A DNA stretch of 64,000 bases from Pigmentiphaga sp. NML080357 (GTDB lineage Bacteria > Pseudomonadota > Gammaproteobacteria > Burkholderiales > Burkholderiaceae_B). Of this stretch, positions 51,845-60,262 are shown piece by piece. Each line of letters starts with the position of its first letter. The stretch's first letter is position 1. Both the position numbers and the translations under genes were made by a program. The stretch spans positions 248,001 through 312,000 of the forward strand of contig NZ_NINW01000003.1 of NCBI RefSeq assembly GCF_002188465.1, given 5' to 3'. The notes under the pieces are model-generated. The model was given only the letters and a program-made list of their open reading frames with translations, searched no databases and had not been told where the DNA came from.

Positions 51845-52034
51845 TTGTTTCTCGGGAAGAATGGGAACCACCAGCGACTATGCGTGTTTTGAACAGGGCC
51901 TGCAACCCGGCTGCCGGTTCGCCGTGCCTTTTCCGCACGCCGCCTTGCCGATACTGCACCGGCACCGGCCCGGCCTGGGAACGCCGCCCGCCGGCTGGTA
52001 CAGTGTCCCCGGATCTATCGCACGTAGGCACGCC

Positions 52035-52865
52035 ATGAACCGACTGTCTTCCCTCGTCGTGGTGCTGGCCCTGGCCGCCATCGGCACCGGCCTCTACCTG
52101 TGGCTGCGGCCGCCGGCCGCCCCGCAGGCTCCCGTCGTGGAGAACCCGCCGCCGATCGTGGCGGAGCCCTCCGAGCCCCCCACGCCGCCGGCCCCCGAAC
52201 CGGAAATCCAGCATCCCATCGAACCGCCGCCCGCGGCGGAAACGCCCGAACCCGCTGGGCCGCCGGACATTACCGTGGCGCTGACCGGTCTCCTCGGCCG
52301 GGATGCCGTGCTGGCTTTCTTCAATCTCGATCACTTCATCCAGCGCGCGGTGGCGACGGTGGACAATCTCGCGCGTCCGCATGCGCCGCCCGCCGTCTGG
52401 CCGGTCAATCCGACCAAGGGCCGCTTCACGGTGGACGGCACGGCGCCCGAGGAACGCATCGCGCCGGCCAACTACGCCCGCTACAAGCCCTTCGTCGCCG
52501 CCGTGACGGCGGTCGACACCGGCAGGGCGGTCGCGCTCTACAAACAGCTCTACCCGCAGTTCCAGAAAGCCTACGAAGAACTGGGCTATCCGCGCAGCTA
52601 CTTCAACGATCGCCTGGTGGCGGTGGTCGATACGCTGCTCGCCACGCCGGACCCGGCCGAGCCGCTGGCCGTCAACCTGCCCGCGGTCAAGGGCCCCAAG
52701 GAATTGCAGCGTCCCTGGGTGCGCTATGAATATTCCGATCCATCGCTGGAATCGCTGACCTCCGGGCAGAAACTGCTGCTGCGCATGGGCCCCGACAACC
52801 GCCGGGCGCTCAAGGCCAAGCTGGCGGACTTCCGGCGCCGCATCGCCCAGCCGGCCCACCCCTAG
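52035..52865 (+). CDS. DUF3014 family protein
   Basis: A 276-residue membrane-anchored protein: one N-terminal helix (MNRLSSLVVVLALAAIGTGL), a Pro/Glu-rich spacer (residues 28-80) and a globular domain with LTGLLGRDAVLAFFNLDHFI, RFTVDGTAPEERIAPANYARYKPF and QLYPQFQKAYEELGYP, all typical of DUF3014. The domain is probably periplasmic. Function is unknown. It reads away from the gene at 51140 and stands alone before the molybdenum hydroxylase operon. Confidence 0.8.
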   Translation: MNRLSSLVVVLALAAIGTGLYLWLRPPAAPQAPVVENPPPIVAEPSEPPTPPAPEPEIQHPIEPPPAAETPEPAGPPDITVALTGLLGRDAVLAFFNLDHFIQRAVATVDNLARPHAPPAVWPVNPTKGRFTVDGTAPEERIAPANYARYKPFVAAVTAVDTGRAVALYKQLYPQFQKAYEELGYPRSYFNDRLVAVVDTLLATPDPAEPLAVNLPAVKGPKELQRPWVRYEYSDPSLESLTSGQKLLLRMGPDNRRALKAKLADFRRRIAQPAHP

Positions 52866-53225
52866 CGAACGGCGTCCCGCCGCTGCGCGGCGGCATTCCC
52901 CGGAGCCGGCCCAGGCCCCGGGGCGGCCGGCGGGATCCCGCCCCACGGCCCGGCAACCAAGGCGCTCAGCCGGCTAGCAACGCGCTCCGCCAGCGGAGCT
53001 TGGTTTGCAATGACCGCCCCATTGGTGTAAACCCTTAGCCCTTTCGAAACGGCCTTCTGGTTCGAATGCCGGCGCCCGTCGGCAACAACTCGACACACTT
53101 GCACGGTTCCGTTGCGCTAAGGCCGAGCTACGGTACTACCTGGAGCACGCGCGCCGCCGTGCGCCGCAGTGTGGGGACCTTCACCGCCAGCCGGTCGATC
53201 GAAAGCTTCTACACAGGAATCAAAC
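52866..53225. other. Intergenic region before the molybdenum hydroxylase operon
   Basis: 360 bases without a convincing gene. CCGCCGC-TGC-GCGGCGG (52877-52893) just after DUF3014 and GCTCCG-N4-CGGAGC (52984-52999) are hairpins; neither has a T-run. A promoter for the next operon must lie here, but I could not identify clear boxes. GGTTCGAAT near 53060 resembles a tRNA T-arm but no tRNA is formed. Confidence 0.4.
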
Positions 53226-53732
53226 ATGGCATCGCTAAAACTCAAGGTGAACGGGGCAGAGCACTCCGTCCAGGCAGAAAAAGAAACCCCGCTGCTCTAC
53301 ATCCTGCGCAACGACCTGAACCTGAACGGACCGAAATTCGGCTGCGGGCTGGGCGAGTGCGGCGCCTGTACGGTGTTGATCGACGGCAAGCCGGCGCGCT
53401 CCTGCCTGATCCCGGCTGGCAGCGTGCAGGACCAGCCGGTCGTCACGCTGGAAGGCCTGGCCAAGGGCGATGCCCTCGATCCCGTGCAGCAGGCTTTCAT
53501 CGAAGAAAACGCCGCCCAGTGCGGCTACTGCATCAACGGCATGATCATGGCCGCGCGGGCGCTGCTGGACCGCAATCCGCGCCCCACGGTGGATGAGATC
53601 AAGCAGGCGCTGGCCTACAATCTGTGCCGCTGCGGCACCCACATCGAGATCATCAAGGCGGTGCAGCGGGCCGCCGAACTGCAAGGCAAGGCCGCGCCCA
53701 TGACGGCCGCCATGGCGGAGGGCGCGCAATGA
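53226..53732 (+). CDS. Molybdenum hydroxylase small subunit, (2Fe-2S)-binding
   Basis: A 168-residue protein with two [2Fe-2S] sites: plant-type ferredoxin Cys40, 45, 48 and 60 (FGCGLGECGACTVLIDG), and the helical site Cys99, 102, 134 and 136 (CGYCINGM; YNLCRCGTH). It passes electrons from the Mo centre of the next gene's product to the cytochrome. It resembles IorA/NicA-type subunits of isoquinoline, nicotinate or aldehyde dehydrogenases. Its stop overlaps the next start (ATGA). Confidence 0.93.
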   Translation: MASLKLKVNGAEHSVQAEKETPLLYILRNDLNLNGPKFGCGLGECGACTVLIDGKPARSCLIPAGSVQDQPVVTLEGLAKGDALDPVQQAFIEENAAQCGYCINGMIMAARALLDRNPRPTVDEIKQALAYNLCRCGTHIEIIKAVQRAAELQGKAAPMTAAMAEGAQ

Positions 53733-56002
53733 AGACGACATCGCACGCCCCGCGCCTCTCGCGCCGCCAGTTCCTGGCCGCCACCGGCAGCCTCGCGGTC
53801 ACTTTCACGTTCCCCGCCCTGGTCAAGCGCGGCATGGCCGCCGCCGGCCCGGCCACCGATGCCGGCTCGCAACTGGTGGACAAGACCCTCGTCTCGGCCT
53901 ATGTGCAACTGATGGCCGACGGCACCGTCCGCGCCTGCAACGGCCACGTCGACCTGGGCACCGGCATCCGCACGGCGTTCATGCAGATCGTTGCCGAAGA
54001 GCTGGACGTCGGCATGAGCCAGGTCACCATGGTGCTGGGCGACACCGACGCGACGCCCAACCAGGGTCCGACCATCGCCAGCAACTCGGTACAGGCGTCG
54101 GCCGTGCCCATGCGCAAGGCCGCGGCGCAGATCCGGCAATTCCTGCTGGAAGAGGCGGCGCGCCGCCACAACGTGCCGGTCTCCTCGCTCGTCACCCGCA
54201 ACGGCCAGGTACTGCGCGCCAGCGGCGAGCGCCTGGCCTCCTACGGCGAACTGATCGAGAACAAGACACTGTCGGTGCCGCTGGCGGCCGACGTCCCGCT
54301 CAAGCCGGTCTCGGAATACACCATCGTCGGCAGCCCCGTGCCGCGCGTCGACATTCCCGCCAAGGTCGCCGGCAAGCTGACCTACGTCCACGACGTGCGC
54401 CTGCCGGGCATGCTGCACGCGCGCATCGTACGGCCGCCCTACCTGGGCCGCGACTCGGGCAGCATGGTGGCCACCAGCCTGGAATCGGTGGACGAATCCT
54501 CGGTGGCCAAGGTGAAGTCCCTGGTGAAAGTCGTCGTCATCAAGGACTTCGTGGCTGTCGTCGCGCGCCGCGAGGAAGACGCCATCCTGGCCTCGCGCCT
54601 GCTGAAGGTGAAATGGAAGGCGCCGCCGGCGCTGGGCTCCATGGCCTCGCTCACCGACGCGCTCGCCTCCCAGCCTTCCAAGCAGCGCCCCCTGGCCAGG
54701 AAGGGCGACCCGGACAAGGCCCTGGCATCGGCCAAGAACACGGTGAAGGCGACCTACGTGTGGCCCTATCAGATGCACGGCTCCATCGGCCCGTCCTGCG
54801 GCGTGGCCGACTGGAAGGACCAGAAGCTGACTGTCTGGAGCGGCAGCCAGAACCCCCATAACCTGCACAGCGACATCGCCAAGATGCTCGACATCCCGGA
54901 AGACCGCATCCGCGTCGTGCGGATGGAGGCCTCGGGCTGCTACGGCCGCAACTGCGCCGACGACGCTTCGGCCGATGCCGCGGTGCTGGCGCGCGAGCTG
55001 GGCCAGCCGGTGCGCGTGCAATACATGCGCGAGGAAGAGCACGCCTGGGAGCCCAAGGGTACGGCCCAGACCATGGACGTGCACGGCGGCGTCGCCGGCT
55101 CCGATTCGCTGGTCTATCGCTTCAGCACCCGCTATCCCTCCAACGGCGCGCCGCTGCTGGCTTCGCTGCTGATGGGCAAGGAGAAGGCCGAGGCCACGGT
55201 GTTCGAGATGGGCGACCGCACCGCCATCCCGCAGTACCGCGCCTCGGACCTCGACATCGTGGCGCTGGACATGGCGCCCATCGTGCGCGCGTCGTGGATG
55301 CGCGGCGTGGCGGCGCTGCCGAACGTCTTTGCGCACGAGTCCTTCATGGACGAACTCGCGGCCCGGGAAGGCGCCGACCCGATCGAGTTCCGCCTGCGCT
55401 TCATGGAGGATCCGCGCCCCATCGCGCTGCTCAAGGCGGTGGCCGAGAAGGCCGGCTGGCAACCTCGCAAGGCGCCTGCCGAGCGGCCCGCCAAGGGTAT
55501 CGTCAAGGGCCGCGGCGTGGCCCAGCACCAGTACGTGCACGGCACCTTCCCCGGCGTGGGCGCCTCGTGGTGCGCCTGGGTGGCCGACGTCGAGGTCGAC
55601 CTGGATACCGGCAAGGTACGGGTGACCCGCGTCGTGGCGGGCCAGGACTGTGGCCTGATGATCAATCCCGACGGCGTGCGCCACCAGGTGCAGGGCAACG
55701 TCATCCAGACCGTCAGCCGCACGCTGAAGGAAAGCGTGAGCTTCGACCAGAACGGCGTCTCCAGCCTGGAGTGGGGCGCCTATCCCATCCTCAAGTTCAC
55801 CGACCTCCCGGAGATCGACGTGGTGCTGATGCCGCCCAACGGCAACCCCCCATTGGGATCGGGCGAATCGGCGTCCGTACCCGGACCGGCCGCCATCGCC
55901 AACGCGATCTTCGATGCCACCGGCCTGCGGCTGCGTGAAGCGCCGTTCACGCCCGAACGTGTCCGCGCGGCGCTCGCCGCCGCCCGCAAGGAGGTGAAAT
56001 AA
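53729..56002 (+). CDS. Molybdenum hydroxylase large subunit (IorB/NicB-type, Tat-exported)
   Basis: A 757-residue molybdopterin cytosine dinucleotide-type subunit. A Tat signal SRRQFLAATGSLAVTFTFP opens the protein, so the enzyme is periplasmic. Mo-binding loops include GHVDLGTGIRTAFMQIVAEE, GPTIASNSVQASA, SGSQNPHNLHSDIA, EASGCYGRNCADDA and, near the end, GSGESASVPGPAAIANAIFD with the catalytic Glu. Like IorB, and unlike xanthine dehydrogenase, it has no FAD partner; electrons should go through the iron-sulfur subunit to the cytochrome. The hydroxylated substrate (N-heterocycle or aldehyde) is unknown. Confidence 0.9.
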   Translation: MKTTSHAPRLSRRQFLAATGSLAVTFTFPALVKRGMAAAGPATDAGSQLVDKTLVSAYVQLMADGTVRACNGHVDLGTGIRTAFMQIVAEELDVGMSQVTMVLGDTDATPNQGPTIASNSVQASAVPMRKAAAQIRQFLLEEAARRHNVPVSSLVTRNGQVLRASGERLASYGELIENKTLSVPLAADVPLKPVSEYTIVGSPVPRVDIPAKVAGKLTYVHDVRLPGMLHARIVRPPYLGRDSGSMVATSLESVDESSVAKVKSLVKVVVIKDFVAVVARREEDAILASRLLKVKWKAPPALGSMASLTDALASQPSKQRPLARKGDPDKALASAKNTVKATYVWPYQMHGSIGPSCGVADWKDQKLTVWSGSQNPHNLHSDIAKMLDIPEDRIRVVRMEASGCYGRNCADDASADAAVLARELGQPVRVQYMREEEHAWEPKGTAQTMDVHGGVAGSDSLVYRFSTRYPSNGAPLLASLLMGKEKAEATVFEMGDRTAIPQYRASDLDIVALDMAPIVRASWMRGVAALPNVFAHESFMDELAAREGADPIEFRLRFMEDPRPIALLKAVAEKAGWQPRKAPAERPAKGIVKGRGVAQHQYVHGTFPGVGASWCAWVADVEVDLDTGKVRVTRVVAGQDCGLMINPDGVRHQVQGNVIQTVSRTLKESVSFDQNGVSSLEWGAYPILKFTDLPEIDVVLMPPNGNPPLGSGESASVPGPAAIANAIFDATGLRLREAPFTPERVRAALAAARKEVK

Positions 56003-57330
56003 TGAGCCGCGCCGCCAAGTGGTTGCTGACCATCGTGATCCTGCTGGTCGTCGTCGCGGCCGGCGCAGCGCTGATCGCGCATGAGCCGGAGATCCCCACC
56101 GCGACCGTCGACCCAGGGCAATTCCCCGAAGAACAAGTCCGGCGCGGACAGGAAGTGGCCGCCGCAGGCATGTGCGTCGTCTGCCATACCGCTCCGGGCG
56201 GGCAGGCCAACGCCGGCGGGTTCCACATGGAAACGCCCTTCGGCGTCATCGTCTCGACCAACATCACGCCCGATACCGAGACCGGCATAGGCGGATGGTC
56301 GTTCGAGGCCTTCGAGCGGGCCATGCGCCGCGGCATCGCCCGCAACGGCACGCATCTCTACCCGGCTTTCCCGTACACCTCCTTCACGAAGATGACCGAC
56401 GAGGACATGCGGGATCTCTACGCCTACATGATGAGCCAGCCGCCGGTCCGCAACCAGCCGGAGGAGACCCATCTGCCGTTCCCCTTCAACCAGCGCGTGC
56501 TGATGGCCGGCTGGAACCTGCTCTTCCTGGACCGCGATCCGGTGGCCAAGGTGGCCTCCGAGTCGGAGGCCTGGAACCGCGGGCAATACCTCGCGGTGGC
56601 GCTGGGACACTGCAGCGCCTGTCATACGCCCCGCAACGCGCTGGGCGCCGAAAGGGGCGGAAAGGACTACCTGGGCGGCGGCGAAGCCGAAGGCTGGATC
56701 GCTCCGGCGCTCAATGGGTCCTCCAAGGCGCCGATACCGTGGACCGAACAGGCCTTGTTCGACTACCTGCGCTCCGGCTACTCGGACCAGCATGGCGCGG
56801 CCGGCGCGTCCATGACCCCGGTGGTACGCGTCGGCACCTCGCAGATCGCCGAGTCCGACACCCGTGCGCTGGCCACCTACATCGCCAGCCAGATGGCCGG
56901 GGCCGGCCAGGGCAAGACCGGCCCCACGCCGCCGCAGCGCGAGGCGGCGGCGCAGGCCGCGGTCGCCACCACCGACACGCTGGGCGCCCGCATCTACGCC
57001 AATGCCTGCGCGGCCTGCCACCATCCCGGTCCCGGCGGACCCGACCTGTTCGGCGCCCAGCCGCCGCTATGGCTGTCCACGTCGTTGAACCTGGACCAGC
57101 CCGACAACGTGATCCGCTACGTCCTGAACGGCACCCAGCACGATGCGGGCAACCCGCGGGGCGGCCACATGCCGGGCTATGCGTATGCACTGAATGATGC
57201 GCAGGTCGCGGCGGTGGTGCAGTTCATGCGCGAGTCCTTCACCGATCAGCCGGCCTGGAACGGCGTGCAGGATGCGGTGAAGCGCATACGCGAGGAATAT
57301 CCGCTGGCGCTGCAGGGCAGGGCGCAATGA
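56002..57330 (+). CDS. Tri-haem cytochrome c, electron acceptor subunit
   Basis: A 442-residue membrane-anchored cytochrome. Residues 5-25 form an N-terminal helix, and three haem sites are present: CVVCH (58-62), CSACH (204-208) and CAACH (336-340), each with a later Met candidate. It resembles the cytochrome subunits of alcohol/aldehyde dehydrogenase complexes. It takes electrons from the molybdenum hydroxylase to the respiratory chain. The stop of the large subunit and this ATG share a base (TAATG), and GGAGGTGAAAT precedes it. Confidence 0.92.
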   Translation: MSRAAKWLLTIVILLVVVAAGAALIAHEPEIPTATVDPGQFPEEQVRRGQEVAAAGMCVVCHTAPGGQANAGGFHMETPFGVIVSTNITPDTETGIGGWSFEAFERAMRRGIARNGTHLYPAFPYTSFTKMTDEDMRDLYAYMMSQPPVRNQPEETHLPFPFNQRVLMAGWNLLFLDRDPVAKVASESEAWNRGQYLAVALGHCSACHTPRNALGAERGGKDYLGGGEAEGWIAPALNGSSKAPIPWTEQALFDYLRSGYSDQHGAAGASMTPVVRVGTSQIAESDTRALATYIASQMAGAGQGKTGPTPPQREAAAQAAVATTDTLGARIYANACAACHHPGPGGPDLFGAQPPLWLSTSLNLDQPDNVIRYVLNGTQHDAGNPRGGHMPGYAYALNDAQVAAVVQFMRESFTDQPAWNGVQDAVKRIREEYPLALQGRAQ

Positions 57331-57408
57331 CGGCGACCCTGGGCCAAGGGGCCTTCGGCGCGTAGTGCGCCGTTCGCGCCGGAACACGGCCCCGCGGGCT
57401 CATGACAA

Positions 57409-57440
57409 CGGGCGAGCCTCGATCGAGGCTCGCCCGTTTT
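57409..57440 (+). terminator. Terminator of the molybdenum hydroxylase operon
   Basis: CGGGCGAGCCTC-GATC-GAGGCTCGCCCG is a perfect 28-base palindrome followed by TTTT on the plus strand. It lies 79 bases past the cytochrome stop and faces the end of the VanA-like gene, which it may also serve. Confidence 0.8.
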
Positions 57441-57492
57441 GCCATTCACGGAGCGCGGTTGAAATGCGCCGGCGTATTTTCCTGGCGGGCGG

Positions 57493-58584
57493 TCAACCCG
57501 CCGTGGCGGCCTGCGCCGCCGACGCCTCGGCGGACGCCGCGATGCGGCTGGCCCGTTCGGCGGCTTCCGCGGCCAGCAGGCGATCCAGCACGACGCGCGA
57601 CTGCACGCCGCCGGAATCGATGTTGAGCTTCAGGATCTTGCGGCCCGGGTTCTCGGACAGGTTGCGCTGCTGCGCCTCCAGCATGTCCAGGTCCTCGGCG
57701 AAGATCTTGCCCTGGCCCTCGCGGATGGTGGCCGTGAGCTGTTCGTCGTTGGGCTTGAAGTTGCGCGCCATGCCCCAGAAGTACCAGATCGAGGTCTCGG
57801 TCTCGGGCGTGATGAAATCCACCACGATGCTGGATGCCTTGTACTCGGGCGGCGCGTTGTAGCCGCCCTTGCCCGCGTGCGCCACGCCCACCTCGATCAG
57901 CACGTGGCTGGGCGGCGTGAAGCGGCAGATTTGCCAGCGGTCGCACAGGACGTCGTCGGCCAGCCCGTTGCCGCGCAGCGCGGCGGCCCAGAACGGGGGC
58001 GGCTTGATGTTCTCCATGTGGCGGCTGGTCACGACCTCGTCGCCGATGGTCTTGGTGGACGGGGCCGACTCTTCGATCTCCGCCTGGCCGATGCTGCTGG
58101 CGTGGACGTAGGTCTCATGGGTGAGGTCCATGAGGTTGTCGATCATCAGGCGATAGTCGCAATGGATGTGATACAGCCCGCCGCCATAGGCCCATTCCGG
58201 ACTTTCGGCCCATTCCAGGTGATGAATCTTGGCCGGATCGGCCAGCTCCGCGTCGCCCGGCCATACCCAGATGAAACCGTAGCGCTCGACCGCGGGGAAG
58301 CTGCGAATGCTGGGGAAGGCGCGCACGCGCTGCCCGACCATGCCGGCACAGGTTCCGTCCGGATTCATGCGCAGGCCGTGGTAGCCGCAGACCAGCTCGC
58401 CCTTGTCGACGAAACCCAGCGAGAGGGGCGCGCCACGATGCGGGCAGAAATCCTCGAGCGCGGAAACGGCGCCGTCCTTGCCGCGATAGAAAACCATGCG
58501 TTCGCCGCAGATCTTGCGGCCCAGCGGCTTTTCGGCGATTTCGTCTGGGGTACAGGCGACGTACCAGGTGTTCTTCAGGAACAT
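57493..58584 (-). CDS. Rieske-type aromatic demethylase oxygenase (VanA-like)
   Basis: A 363-residue oxygenase with high resemblance to vanillate O-demethylase VanA. The Rieske ligands are Cys47/His49 (FCPHRGAPLSLG) and Cys66/His69 (CGYHGL), and the mononuclear iron site is seen in LMDLTHETYVHASS (Asp153, His156, His161). IHHLEWAESPEWAYGG and NGLADDV also match VanA as I recall it. It should remove a methyl group from vanillate or a similar methoxyaromatic. No vanB-type reductase gene is in the window, so it must borrow a reductase. Two identical palindromic sites lie upstream. Confidence 0.88.
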   Translation of the reverse strand: MFLKNTWYVACTPDEIAEKPLGRKICGERMVFYRGKDGAVSALEDFCPHRGAPLSLGFVDKGELVCGYHGLRMNPDGTCAGMVGQRVRAFPSIRSFPAVERYGFIWVWPGDAELADPAKIHHLEWAESPEWAYGGGLYHIHCDYRLMIDNLMDLTHETYVHASSIGQAEIEESAPSTKTIGDEVVTSRHMENIKPPPFWAAALRGNGLADDVLCDRWQICRFTPPSHVLIEVGVAHAGKGGYNAPPEYKASSIVVDFITPETETSIWYFWGMARNFKPNDEQLTATIREGQGKIFAEDLDMLEAQQRNLSENPGRKILKLNIDSGGVQSRVVLDRLLAAEAAERASRIAASAEASAAQAATAG

Positions 58585-58653
58585 TGTCTTTCCTCCGGGG
58601 CCCCATCCTGTCCGAGTAGCTGCGCTAGGCGGGCTGAACCAGGCCAATCATCA

Positions 58654-58775
58654 AATCTGTATACAGGTTGATTTTGCTCTCTATTCAAATTTGACGAAAC
58701 TGCGGGAAAACCCCTAGATTAAGCCTCGTGATTGAAGAGCCGCGAAGGCTGATCTGAATAATCTGTATACAGGTT
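58654..58775 (-). promoter_or_regulatory. Pair of identical GntR-type operators upstream of the VanA-like gene
   Basis: AATCTGTATACAGGTT occurs at 58654-58669 and again at 58760-58775 in the same orientation, 106 bases apart, close to ten helical turns. Each has the perfect palindrome CTGTATACAG. TATAC-centred palindromes are typical of FCD-type GntR regulators such as VanR. The first overlaps a possible -10 region of the VanA-like gene (start 58584). No VanR gene is adjacent. Confidence 0.7.
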
Positions 58776-58790
58776 TGTCGTGTCGATCCC

Positions 58791-59825
58791 CTAAGCAGCG
58801 CAGGAACCGGCAATCTCCCCGCGTATCGCGAAATACGGATGCGCCATGGCCTCCTCCATGCTCAGCACCGGCGTGACGCAGCAATCGACGGACTCGAGCA
58901 GGGCGTTCCACTCATCCCTGCTCTTCCCGCGAAAAACCCGTTCCAGCTCCTCGCGCACCCTGGCCGACTCCTCTGCGCCCGGCGCCAGGCCCCGGCTCCA
59001 GTGGCACGGAACCAGGTCGGGGCGCTGCAAGGCCTCGCACAGCGCCGCCCAGAACTTGAATTCCAGCGCCCCCACGGCCAGGCTGCGGCCATCGGCGCAG
59101 CGGTAGACGGCGTAGCAGGGCGCACCGCCCGTCAGCAGTCCCCGGCCCGGTTCGCCGGCGCGGCCGTGGACGTTGACCTCGGCCAACGCCAGCACGTGAT
59201 GCGCGAAGGCCGCATCGGCCAGCGCCACGTCCACGTGGCGCCCGGCGCCGGTGCGGCCGGCCTCGATCAACGCGGCCAGGATGGCGGTGGCGGCCGCCTG
59301 CGCGCCCAGCGCGTCGGACACGGGCAGCCCGGGCAACGCCGGCAGGCCGTCCGCGACGGCGTTCTGGTGCAGCACGCCGGACAAGGCCAGGTAGTTGATG
59401 TCGTGGCCGGCTCGCCGCGCCAACGGCCCCGATTGCCCATAGCCCGTGATCGAGCACAGCACCAGGCGCGGGTTGGCCGCATGCAATGCGTTCCAGCCGA
59501 GTCCCAGGCGCGCCAGGGTGCCGGGCCGGAAGCTCTCGACCAGCGCGTCGGCGTCCTGCGCCATCGCCAGCAGGGTGTCGCGTCCTTTGGACGTCTTCAG
59601 GTCCAGCGTGGCGTATCGCTTATTGCGGTTGACCGCGAGAAAGACCTCGGATGTCCCGCCGCGCGCCGGACCCATGCCGCGCGCGGGATCGCCCGCGGGA
59701 TCCTCGATCTTGGTCACTTCCGCGCCCAGGTCGGCCAACCGGCGCGTGGCCATGGGGCCCGGCAAGAGGCGCGTCAGGTCGAGGATGCGCAGGCCCGCCA
59801 ACGGCCCCGCCGCTTGCGCGCCCAT
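58791..59825 (-). CDS. CoA-transferase III / alpha-methylacyl-CoA racemase-like protein
   Basis: A 344-residue CaiB/BaiF superfamily member. Unlike the enzyme at 7010 it has GHDINYLALSGVL with His141, and Asp171 in VSDALG, a spacing of 30 that matches the His-Asp pair of alpha-methylacyl-CoA racemases; RYATLDLKTS and GLGWNALHAANPRLV are further family marks. It may epimerise a 2-methylacyl-CoA. Two bases separate it from the PaaI gene. Last gene of the operon that begins right of the window edge. Confidence 0.8.
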   Translation of the reverse strand: MGAQAAGPLAGLRILDLTRLLPGPMATRRLADLGAEVTKIEDPAGDPARGMGPARGGTSEVFLAVNRNKRYATLDLKTSKGRDTLLAMAQDADALVESFRPGTLARLGLGWNALHAANPRLVLCSITGYGQSGPLARRAGHDINYLALSGVLHQNAVADGLPALPGLPVSDALGAQAAATAILAALIEAGRTGAGRHVDVALADAAFAHHVLALAEVNVHGRAGEPGRGLLTGGAPCYAVYRCADGRSLAVGALEFKFWAALCEALQRPDLVPCHWSRGLAPGAEESARVREELERVFRGKSRDEWNALLESVDCCVTPVLSMEEAMAHPYFAIRGEIAGSCAA

Positions 59826-59827
59826 GA

Positions 59828-60262
59828 TCAGGCGGCCGGCATGCCGAAGCAGCCGCGGCCCACGGCGGTCAGCCTTCCCTGGTCGTCGAACACGTCGACG
59901 TCGACCACGCCCACCGTCCTGCCGGCACGGCGCACCAGCGCCTTGCCCGTCAGGCTCGCACCGGACGAGGGCCGCAGGTAGTCGACCCGGAAGTTGATCG
60001 TGGGCAGGGGCTGCCTGGTCCCCATGATGAGGGCGAAACAGCCTACGGTATCGACCAGCGAGGCGATGCTGCCGCCGTGGAACTGGCTGCCGCCGGCGCC
60101 GCGCTCGAGCTCCGGTCGCATCGGCATGGTCATGGACAGCGTGCCGGCCGCGACATCGGCGTCGTCGCAGCGCAGGCCCAGGAATTTGATGAAGGGCGAG
60201 CCGTCCAGCCACTTCTGGATGTCCCGCGGCGTCATGGCCGCAGGGTTCGAGGTGTCGTTCAT
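59828..60262 (-). CDS. PaaI family thioesterase
   Basis: A 144-residue hot-dog-fold thioesterase. Marks are FIKFLGLRCDDADVAAGTLS, FHGGSIASLVDTVGCFALIM, containing the HGGxxxxLxD motif with the catalytic Asp, and TINFRVDYLRPS. It hydrolyses acyl-CoA esters, perhaps to release CoA from stalled intermediates. Its ATG overlaps the amidohydrolase stop as ATGA. Confidence 0.9.
   Translation of the reverse strand: MNDTSNPAAMTPRDIQKWLDGSPFIKFLGLRCDDADVAAGTLSMTMPMRPELERGAGGSQFHGGSIASLVDTVGCFALIMGTRQPLPTINFRVDYLRPSSGASLTGKALVRRAGRTVGVVDVDVFDDQGRLTAVGRGCFGMPAA

Noticed and set aside
53056-53085. tRNA T-arm-like GGTTCGAAT
   Set aside because: No acceptor, D or anticodon stems can be formed around it.
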